In this document: positions 57,493 to 64,000 of the stretch, one piece after another | Position numbering within the stretch: position 1 is the first letter of the stretch | How the letters are laid out: each line of letters begins with the position of its first letter | Origin: Mycolicibacterium sp. P1-18 | GTDB lineage: Bacteria; Actinomycetota; Actinomycetes; Mycobacteriales; Mycobacteriaceae | Direction of reading: 5' to 3' | Length of the DNA stretch: 64,000 bases | Assembly: GCF_008329535.1 (NCBI RefSeq) | Contig: NZ_NPKR01000015.1 | Span: 99,198-163,197 of the forward strand | Notes under the pieces: model-generated | What the model was told of the DNA's origin: nothing | Databases searched by the model: none | The model's input: the letters and a program-made list of their open reading frames with translations, nothing else | Program-made: the position numbers and the translations under genes

Positions 57493-59382
57493 ATGGAGCA
57501 GCTGAGCTTCGGCGACGTCGACGCGGCGTTCGGCGACGACGCGGCCGCCCTGGCGGACCTGTTCCTCCGCGACACCACGTTCGTGATCGTCGACCTGGAG
57601 ACCACCGGCGGCCGGGCCAAGGGCGACGAGAACGGCTACGGGTACGACGCCATCACCGAGATCGGCGCGGTCAAGGTGCGCGGGGGCGAGGTGCTCGGCG
57701 AGCTCGCCACCCTGGTGGACCCCGGTCGCTCGATCCCACCCAAGATCGTCGCGCTCACCGGCATCACCACCGCCATGGTGTGCGACGCCCCCCGCATCGA
57801 CTCGGTGCTGCCCGCATTCCTGGAGTTCTCCAAGGGCGCGGTCCTCGTCGCCCACAACGCAGGGTTCGACGTCGGGTTCCTGCGCGCTGCCGCCGAGCGC
57901 CTCCAACTTCCGTGGAAGCGGCCCCCCGTGCTGTGCACCGTGAAGCTGGCCCGCCGCGTGCTGACCCGCGACGAGGCACCCAGCGTGCGGCTCTCCGCAC
58001 TGGCCCAGCTGTTCGGGGCCAGCACCAGGCCCACCCACCGCGCCCTGGACGACGCCCGCGCCACGGTCGACGTGCTGCACGCGCTCATCGAGCGCGTTGG
58101 CAACCAGGGCATCCACACCTTCGGCGAGTTGCGTTCGTATCTGCCCGACGTGACCCCCGCCCAGCGCCGCAACCGGCACCTCGCCACCGCGCTGCCGCGC
58201 CGCCCGGGGGTGTACCTCTTCCGCGGCCCGTCCGACGAGGTGCTCTACGTCGGCACCGCCGTCGACCTGAGGCGGCGCGTCGGCCAGTACTTCAACGGCA
58301 GCGACCCGCGCACCCGGATGAAGGAGATGGCGTCGTTGACCACGCGGGTCGACCACGTCGAGTGCGCCCACGAACTGGAGGCCGGCGTCCGCGAGCTGAG
58401 GCTGCTCGCCGCGCACGCCCCGCCATACAACCGTCGCTCCAAGTTTCCCCACCGGTGGTGGTGGGTGGTGCTCACCGACGAGGCCTTCCCCCGGTTCTCG
58501 GTCGTGCGGGCGCCCAAGCACGACAAGGCCATCGGCCCGTTCCGCGTGCGCGCCGACGCCGTCGAGACCGCCGCGCTGCTGGCCCGCTTCACCGGCGTGC
58601 GTACCTGCACCACGCGGCTGGCTCGCTCGGCACGGCACGGGCCGTCCTGCCCCGAGCTCGAGCTGTCGCCGTGTCCCGCAGACCGGGACGTCGACGCCGC
58701 GGCGTACGCCGCCGGTCCCGCCAGGGCCGCCGACCTCATCGCCGGCGCGGACGACTCCGCGCTACGCGGGGCGCTGGCCCACATCGGGGCGCTCGCCGAG
58801 CGTGGCAAGTACGAGACCGCGGCCCGACTGCGCGACCACGCGGCCACCACCATCGACACCGTCTGGCGCGGTCAACGGCTGCAGGCCCTCGTCGCGGTCG
58901 ACGAACTGATCGCCGCCAGCCCCGACGGCGCAGGCGGCTGGCACCTCGCCATCGTCCGGAACGGCCAATTGGCCGCGGCGGGCACCGCGCGCCGCGGGGT
59001 GCCCCCGATGCCGGTGGTCGACGCCCTCTCCGCCGCCGCACAGTCGATCCTGCGGGAGCCGGCACCGCTGGGTGGCGCGCTCGTCGAGGAGGTGGGGCTC
59101 GTCGCGCGGTGGCTCACCCAGCCGGGCGTGCGCGTCGTGCGTACCGACACCGCCCACGGCGACGGCTACGCCACCCCGGTGAACGCGGCGGGCAGGCACG
59201 TGGCGTGGGCCGCCGCGGCCCGCTCGGCACGGCTGGCCGCCGCGCAGAGCGAGGGCTCAGAGGTCCTGGGTGAACCGCGCCCAACGCGCGAGCAGCTTTT
59301 CGGCCGCCCCGGAGTCGATCGCCTCGGCGGCTCGCGCCAGGCCGACCTCCCACGCCGGCACCCATTTGGCGTCGCTGGATAG
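57493..59382 (+). CDS. DEDDh exonuclease fused to GIY-YIG/UvrC-like nuclease
   Basis: The 629-residue protein has an epsilon-type exonuclease domain (Asp34 and Glu36 in VDLETTG; HNAGFDVGFL; HRALDDARAT), then a GIY-YIG domain (about 235-320; PGVYLFRGPSDEVLYVGTAV) and a Cho/UvrC-like C-terminal part. It corresponds to Rv2191. A role in DNA repair is likely. ATG 57493 is chosen. The last 42 codons run antisense to the 3' end of trpD (59257-59382). Confidence 0.88.
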   Translation: MEQLSFGDVDAAFGDDAAALADLFLRDTTFVIVDLETTGGRAKGDENGYGYDAITEIGAVKVRGGEVLGELATLVDPGRSIPPKIVALTGITTAMVCDAPRIDSVLPAFLEFSKGAVLVAHNAGFDVGFLRAAAERLQLPWKRPPVLCTVKLARRVLTRDEAPSVRLSALAQLFGASTRPTHRALDDARATVDVLHALIERVGNQGIHTFGELRSYLPDVTPAQRRNRHLATALPRRPGVYLFRGPSDEVLYVGTAVDLRRRVGQYFNGSDPRTRMKEMASLTTRVDHVECAHELEAGVRELRLLAAHAPPYNRRSKFPHRWWWVVLTDEAFPRFSVVRAPKHDKAIGPFRVRADAVETAALLARFTGVRTCTTRLARSARHGPSCPELELSPCPADRDVDAAAYAAGPARAADLIAGADDSALRGALAHIGALAERGKYETAARLRDHAATTIDTVWRGQRLQALVAVDELIAASPDGAGGWHLAIVRNGQLAAAGTARRGVPPMPVVDALSAAAQSILREPAPLGGALVEEVGLVARWLTQPGVRVVRTDTAHGDGYATPVNAAGRHVAWAAAARSARLAAAQSEGSEVLGEPRPTREQLFGRPGVDRLGGSRQADLPRRHPFGVAG

Positions 59383-60315
59383 GCCGGCATGGGCCACCAT
59401 CGCGCCCGCGGCGTTGAGGATCACCGCGTCGCGCACGGGCCCCGTGGCGCCGCCGAACACCGCGTGCACCGAGGCGGCGTTGGCCTCGGCGTCGCCGCCG
59501 GTCAGCTCGCTCAACTCGGCGCGCTCGAAGCCGAACGCCGCGGGATCGAACGTCAACCGCTCGATGGTGCCGGCCTGCACGCGCCAGATGGTGGAGGTGG
59601 TCGTGGTGGTCAGCTCGTCCAGGCCGTCGTCGCCGTGCACCACCAGCACGCTCGAGCCGCGCGTCGCGAACACGCCCGCCATCACCTCGGCGAGGTCGCC
59701 CCACGCGCAGCCGATGAGACCCGCCCGGGGTCCGGCCGGGTTGGTCAGCGGTCCCAGCAGGTTGAAGACGGTGGGGACGCCGATCTCACGGCGCACCGCC
59801 GACGCATGCCGGTAGGAGGGATGGAACTGCGGGGCGAAGGCGAAGCCGATGCCCACCTCCGCGACGCAGCGCGCCACGTCCTCCGGGCTCAGGTCGAGGC
59901 GCACGCCGAGGGCTTCGAGGGTGTCCGCGCCACCCGACAGTGACGACGCCGCCCGATTTCCGTGCTTGACGACGGGCACGCCGCTCGCGGCCACCACGAC
60001 CGACGCCATCGTGGACAGGTTGACGGTGTTGGCGCCGTCGCCGCCCGTGCCCACCACGTCCACCGCCGCGGTGCCGATGACGTCGGTCGGCACCCGGTGG
60101 GCGTGCCGCAGCATGGTGTCGGCGAGTTCCTTCACCTCCGCCGACGTCGGCCCCTTCATCTTCATGGAGATCGCGAACCCGGCGATCTGAGCCGGTGTCG
60201 CGACACCGGTCATGATTTGGTCCATCGCCCACCCGGCCTGCCCAACCGCCAGTGCGCGTCGGGTGGTCAAGCGGCCGAGAACCTGCGGCCAGGTATTGGA
60301 ATCCGAAGACGTCAC
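59257..60315 (-). CDS. trpD: Anthranilate phosphoribosyltransferase TrpD
   Basis: The 352-residue protein has GTGGDGANTVNLSTMAS, KHGNRAASSLSGGADTLEAL and FNLLGPLTNPAGPRAGLIG. It joins anthranilate to PRPP in tryptophan synthesis. GTG 60315 is used. It converges with the exonuclease gene and overlaps it by 126 bp. It stands apart from other trp genes, as in M. tuberculosis (Rv2192c). Confidence 0.95.
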   Translation of the reverse strand: MTSSDSNTWPQVLGRLTTRRALAVGQAGWAMDQIMTGVATPAQIAGFAISMKMKGPTSAEVKELADTMLRHAHRVPTDVIGTAAVDVVGTGGDGANTVNLSTMASVVVAASGVPVVKHGNRAASSLSGGADTLEALGVRLDLSPEDVARCVAEVGIGFAFAPQFHPSYRHASAVRREIGVPTVFNLLGPLTNPAGPRAGLIGCAWGDLAEVMAGVFATRGSSVLVVHGDDGLDELTTTTTSTIWRVQAGTIERLTFDPAAFGFERAELSELTGGDAEANAASVHAVFGGATGPVRDAVILNAAGAMVAHAGLSSDAKWVPAWEVGLARAAEAIDSGAAEKLLARWARFTQDL

Positions 60316-60383
60316 GAAGTGATTATTACGAATGTCGTGCCCCGGGTGGAGTTCGACAACTACAAAGCGTCATACTTCATGAT

Positions 60384-60995
60384 GTGACGAGTGCTGTAGG
60401 GACCTCGGGAACCGCGATTACTGCTCGCGTGCATTCGCTGAACCGTCCCAACATGGTAAGTGTTGGCACCATCGTGTGGCTGTCCAGCGAATTGATGTTC
60501 TTTGCTGGCCTGTTCGCGATGTATTTCACCGCGCGGGCGCAAGCCGCCGGTGACTGGCCACCAGCCCCGACCGAGCTGAACTTGGTCCAGGCGGTCCCGG
60601 TGACGCTGGTGCTGATCGCGTCGTCGTTCACGTGCCAGATGGGCGTCTTCGCCGCCGAACGTGGTGACGTGTTCGGCCTGCGCCGCTGGTACCTGCTGAC
60701 CTTCGGGATGGGCCTGTTCTTCGTCCTCGGTCAGGGGTACGAGTACTACCACCTGGTCACCCACGGCACGACCATTCCGGGCAGCGCCTACGGGTCGGTC
60801 TTCTACCTGGCGACCGGCTTCCACGGCCTGCACGTGATCGGCGGCCTCATCGCCTTCCTGTTCCTGCTGGCGCGCACGCGGATGAGCAAGTTCACGCCGG
60901 CGCAGGCGACTGCCGCGATCGTGGTGTCGTACTACTGGCACTTCGTCGACATCGTCTGGATTGCACTGTTCGCCGTCATCTACTTTGTGCGATAA
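60384..60995 (+). CDS. ctaE: Cytochrome aa3 oxidase subunit III CtaE
   Basis: The 203-residue protein has five transmembrane helices and the subunit III motifs FYLATGFHGLHVIGG and SYYWHFVDIVWIALF. It is part of the aa3 oxidase that forms a supercomplex with bc1. GTG 60384 (MTSAVGTSGTAITARVHS) matches the family start. CATACT lies 7 nt upstream, a weak leaderless-type -10. Confidence 0.95.
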   Translation: MTSAVGTSGTAITARVHSLNRPNMVSVGTIVWLSSELMFFAGLFAMYFTARAQAAGDWPPAPTELNLVQAVPVTLVLIASSFTCQMGVFAAERGDVFGLRRWYLLTFGMGLFFVLGQGYEYYHLVTHGTTIPGSAYGSVFYLATGFHGLHVIGGLIAFLFLLARTRMSKFTPAQATAAIVVSYYWHFVDIVWIALFAVIYFVR

Positions 60996-61055
60996 GGGCG
61001 GACGATGAGCACTACGGACGATCAGTCTTCAGAACGGCCGATGAGAAGGGGATCG

Positions 61056-61862
61056 ATGACCAACAAGTCTCGCCGTCGGTTGCGCCGACGCGTGTCGGGA
61101 GCACTGCTGCTTCTGACCGGACTTCTCGTCGCGGGTGGCATTGCAGCCACCCTGACGCCCAAGCCGCAGGTTGCGGTCGCCGACGAGTCCAGCCTCGCGC
61201 TTCTGCGCACGGGCAAGCAGCTCTTCGAGACCTCCTGCGTCACGTGCCACGGCGCGAACCTTCAGGGTGTGCCCGACCGCGGACCGAGCCTCATCGGCGT
61301 CGGCGACGCCTCGGTGTACTTCCAGGTGGGCACCGGCCGCATGCCGGCGATGCGCGGTGAGGCGCAGGCCCCCCGCAAGCCACCGATCTACGACCAGCAC
61401 CAGGTCGACGCCCTCGGCGCCTACGTGCAGGCGAACGGCGGCGGACCCGTCACCCCGCGCGACGCCAACGGCGCCGTGGCCGACGCTGACCTGATCGGCA
61501 ACGACGTCGCCCGCGGTGGCGACCTGTTCCGGCTCAACTGCGCCTCCTGCCACAACTTCACCGGCAAGGGCGGCGCGCTGTCCTCGGGCAAGTACGCACC
61601 GCCGCTCGACGAGGCCACCCCCGCGCAGATCTACACCGCCATGCTGACCGGCCCGCAGAACATGCCCAAGTTCTCCGATCGCCAGCTCAGCCCGGAGGAG
61701 AAGCACGACATCGTCGCCTACGTTCGCCAGGCCACCGAGACGCCCGACCCGGGTGGCTACGGCCTCGGCGGCTTCGGCCCCGCGCCAGAAGGCATGGCGG
61801 CCTGGATCATCGGGATGGTCGCCGTCATCGGCGCAGCTATGTGGGTGGGATCGCGAGCATGA
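61056..61862 (+). CDS. qcrC: Diheme cytochrome c subunit of bc1 complex QcrC
   Basis: The 268-residue protein has an N-terminal anchor, two haem sites (Cys61-Cys64-His65 and Cys162-Cys165-His166) and a C-terminal transmembrane helix. It replaces a soluble cytochrome c in actinobacteria and passes electrons from bc1 to aa3 oxidase. ATG 61056 is favoured (AGAAGGGG 5 nt upstream; MTNKSRRRLRRR fits the family); ATG 61005, 17 codons earlier, is an alternative. Confidence 0.95.
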   Translation: MTNKSRRRLRRRVSGALLLLTGLLVAGGIAATLTPKPQVAVADESSLALLRTGKQLFETSCVTCHGANLQGVPDRGPSLIGVGDASVYFQVGTGRMPAMRGEAQAPRKPPIYDQHQVDALGAYVQANGGGPVTPRDANGAVADADLIGNDVARGGDLFRLNCASCHNFTGKGGALSSGKYAPPLDEATPAQIYTAMLTGPQNMPKFSDRQLSPEEKHDIVAYVRQATETPDPGGYGLGGFGPAPEGMAAWIIGMVAVIGAAMWVGSRA

Positions 61863-63127
61863 CCGACAACGTGAACGACGGCGACGACCGCGACGTGCAC
61901 ATCTCCGGCACGGACGGCACCGGGGCGAGCGGCACCGAGGTGAAGGGCTCCGACACCTCCGAGCGTGCCGCCGTCGCCAACGCACCCACCGACGCCGAAC
62001 TGGCCGCGATGACCCGCGAGGAACTCGTCACGCTCGGCGGCCGGATGGACGGTGTCGAGACCGTCTTCAAGGAGACCCGCTGGCCCATCGAGGGCACCAA
62101 GGCCGAGAAGCGCGCGGAGCGCACGGTGGCCTACTGGTTGCTCCTGGGTGGCGTGCTGGGCCTCGCCCTGCTGCTGGTGTTCCTGTTCTGGCCGTGGGAG
62201 TACCAGCCCTACGGCTCCGAGGGCGAATTCGTCTTCAGCCTGGCGACGCCGCTCTACGGCCTGACGTTCGGCTTGTCGATCCTGGCGATCGGCATCGGCG
62301 CGGTGCTCTTCCAGAAGAAGTTCATCCCCGAGGAGATCTCGATCCAGGACCGGCACGACGGCCGCTCCCCCGAGATCGAGCGCCGGGCCACGGCAGCCAA
62401 CCTCACCGACGCCCTGGAGGGCTCGACCCTCAAGCGCCGCAAGCTGATCGGCTTGTCGCTCGGCATCGGTCTCGGCGCCTTCGGACTCGGTACCGCGGTG
62501 GCGTTCATCGGCGGCATCGTCAAGAACCCGTGGAAGCCGGTCGTCCCGACGGCCGAGGGCAAGAAGGCCGTCCTGTGGACGTCCGGTTGGAGCCCCCGAT
62601 TCAAGGGCGAGACCATCTTCCTGGCGCGTGCCACCGGCCAGCCCGGCAGCTCGCCGTTCGTCAAGATGCGCCCGGAGGACATCGACGCCGGCGGCATGGA
62701 GACCGTGTTCCCCTGGCGGGAATCCGACGGCGACGGCTCCACCTACGAATCGCACGAACTGCTCAACGAGATCGCGATGGGCGTCCGCAACCCGGTCATG
62801 CTGATCCGCATCCGCCCCGAGGACATCTCGCGGGTCGTGAAGCGGCAGGGCCAGGAGAGCTTCAACTTCGGCGACCTGTTCGCCTACACGAAGGTGTGCT
62901 CGCACCTCGGCTGCCCCTCGTCGCTGTACGAACAGCAGACCTACCGCATCCTCTGCCCGTGCCACCAGTCGCAGTTCGACGCGTTGCACTTCGCGCGGCC
63001 CATCTTCGGCCCGGCCGCGCGGGCATTGGCACAGCTGCCGGTGACCATCGACAAGGATGGCTACCTGGTGGCAAACGGTGACTTCATCGAACCCGTCGGA
63101 CCGGCATTCTGGGAGCGGACCTCATGA
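61859..63127 (+). CDS. qcrA: Rieske iron-sulfur subunit of bc1 complex QcrA
   Basis: The 422-residue protein has a long acidic N-terminus, three transmembrane helices and the Rieske cluster ligands Cys347, His349, Cys366 and His369, with Cys352 and Cys368 for the disulfide (CSHLGC, CPCHQSQFD). It takes electrons from menaquinol. ATG 61859 overlaps the qcrC stop (ATGA). Confidence 0.96.
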   Translation: MTDNVNDGDDRDVHISGTDGTGASGTEVKGSDTSERAAVANAPTDAELAAMTREELVTLGGRMDGVETVFKETRWPIEGTKAEKRAERTVAYWLLLGGVLGLALLLVFLFWPWEYQPYGSEGEFVFSLATPLYGLTFGLSILAIGIGAVLFQKKFIPEEISIQDRHDGRSPEIERRATAANLTDALEGSTLKRRKLIGLSLGIGLGAFGLGTAVAFIGGIVKNPWKPVVPTAEGKKAVLWTSGWSPRFKGETIFLARATGQPGSSPFVKMRPEDIDAGGMETVFPWRESDGDGSTYESHELLNEIAMGVRNPVMLIRIRPEDISRVVKRQGQESFNFGDLFAYTKVCSHLGCPSSLYEQQTYRILCPCHQSQFDALHFARPIFGPAARALAQLPVTIDKDGYLVANGDFIEPVGPAFWERTS

Positions 63128-64000
63128 GCCCAAAACTAGCTGAACTGGCCGCGCATCAGGGTGATGCGATTGATTCGCGGTATCACCCGTCGGCGGCGGT
63201 GCGTCGTCAGCTCAACAAGGTGTTTCCGACGCATTGGTCGTTCCTGCTCGGTGAGATCGCGTTGTACAGCTTCATCGTGCTGCTCCTGACCGGTGTGTAC
63301 CTGACGTTGTTCTTCGACCCGTCGATGGCCGAGGTCACCTATCACGGGGTGTACCAGCCGCTCAACGGCATTCAGATGTCGCGGGCCTATGAAACGGCGC
63401 TGGACATCAGCTTCGAGGTCCGTGGCGGACTGTTCGTCCGCCAGGTCCACCACTGGGCGGCGCTGCTGTTCGCGGCGTCCATCATGGTCCACCTGGCACG
63501 CGTCTTCTTCACCGGTGCGTTCCGCCGCCCCCGGGAGGCGAACTGGGTGATCGGGTCGCTGCTGCTGATCCTGGCCATGTTCGAGGGCTACTTCGGCTAC
63601 TCCCTGCCCGACGACCTGCTCTCGGGCACCGGGTTGCGGGCGGCGTTCTCCTCGATCACCCTGGGCATGCCGCTGATCGGAACCTGGTTGCACTGGGCGT
63701 TGTTCGGTGGGGACTTCCCCGGGTCGATCATCATCCCCCGGCTCTACGCCCTGCACATCCTGCTGATCCCGGGGATCATCCTGGCGTTGATCGGGGTGCA
63801 CCTGGCGATGGTGTGGTTCCAGAAGCACACCCAGTTCCCCGGCCCGGGCCGCACCGAGACCAACGTCGTCGGCGTCCGCGTGATGCCGGTCTTCGCGGTG
63901 AAGTCCGGGGCGTTCTTCGCGATGACCGTCGGCATCCTGGGCTTGATGGGCGGGTTGTTGCAGATCAACCCGATCTGGCAGCTCGGCCCGTACAAGCCCT
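63124..64000 (+). CDS. qcrB: Cytochrome b subunit of bc1 complex QcrB, 3' part beyond window
   Basis: The first 292 codons are present, starting MSPKLAELAAHQGDAIDSRY. Visible are the first membrane helices, haem b histidines in RQVHHWAALL and MVHLARVFF, and the Qo-site region. ATG 63124 overlaps the qcrA stop (ATGA). QcrB is the target of telacebec (Q203); the residue most often mutated in resistance (Thr313) lies past the edge. Confidence 0.96.
   Translation, partial: MSPKLAELAAHQGDAIDSRYHPSAAVRRQLNKVFPTHWSFLLGEIALYSFIVLLLTGVYLTLFFDPSMAEVTYHGVYQPLNGIQMSRAYETALDISFEVRGGLFVRQVHHWAALLFAASIMVHLARVFFTGAFRRPREANWVIGSLLLILAMFEGYFGYSLPDDLLSGTGLRAAFSSITLGMPLIGTWLHWALFGGDFPGSIIIPRLYALHILLIPGIILALIGVHLAMVWFQKHTQFPGPGRTETNVVGVRVMPVFAVKSGAFFAMTVGILGLMGGLLQINPIWQLGPYKP

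Overview
The window is a high-GC (roughly two-thirds G+C) actinobacterial chromosome segment, and gene content and order place it in the genus Mycobacterium (Mycolicibacterium type, fast-grower-like). From the phosphoribosyltransferase gene near 18 kb to the cytochrome bc1 genes at the right edge, the order follows the M. tuberculosis Rv2143-Rv2196 block almost gene for gene (locus names are recalled from memory, not searched). The left 17 kb is accessory-type material that this block does not contain.

Layout. 1-5.6 kb: an assimilatory nitrate module (diflavin molybdo-nitrate reductase, cut by the window edge, plus an NNP/NarK-type transporter) and a DUF1206 membrane protein. 5.7-8.3 kb: a large Sec-secreted Ala/Gly-rich protein built from 11-residue repeats, followed by an 0.8 kb gene-poor spacer. 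9.1-15.1 kb: a universal stress protein, a tripartite tricarboxylate transporter (tctC-tctB-tctA) and a divergent CitA/CitB-type two-component system. 15.1-18.6 kb: M24 peptidase, class I glutamine amidotransferase, SRPBCC-epimerase fusion and phosphoribosyltransferase.

18.6-37.7 kb, all on the minus strand: the division and cell-wall (dcw) cluster mraZ-rsmH-ftsL-pbpB-murE-murF-mraY-ftsW-murG-murC-ftsQ-ftsZ-pgeF-yggS-sepF-yggT-wag31 and a small membrane protein. Most neighbours overlap by ATGA/GTGA or TGATG, so the cluster is translationally coupled. murD, expected between mraY and ftsW, is missing; only 136 bp lie there. 38-49 kb: DUF3040 protein, GNAT, LppM, polyprenyl synthase, mannosyltransferases MptA and MptC for lipomannan/LAM, kinase PknL with its divergently encoded DNA-binding partner, AroG and RNase AS. 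48.6-56.9 kb: an envelope/lipid group with an acyltransferase, an ArsA-like ATPase, two SRPBCC proteins, FadD15, PimB', a HExxH protein and the NlpC/P60 hydrolase RipC. 57-64 kb: a Cys-rich small protein, an exonuclease/GIY-YIG protein, TrpD, and ctaE-qcrC-qcrA-qcrB (bc1-aa3 respiratory supercomplex; qcrB is cut by the right edge).

The observations most worth follow-up are the absence of murD, a leaderless phosphoribosyltransferase gene whose only well-placed start codon is ATC, two further genes with apparent CTG starts, overlapping face-to-face promoters between pknL and its neighbour, the 11-mer repeat exoprotein, and a CRP-type palindrome between the tct operon and its two-component system. 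No tRNA, rRNA, insertion sequence, prophage or CRISPR array was seen.
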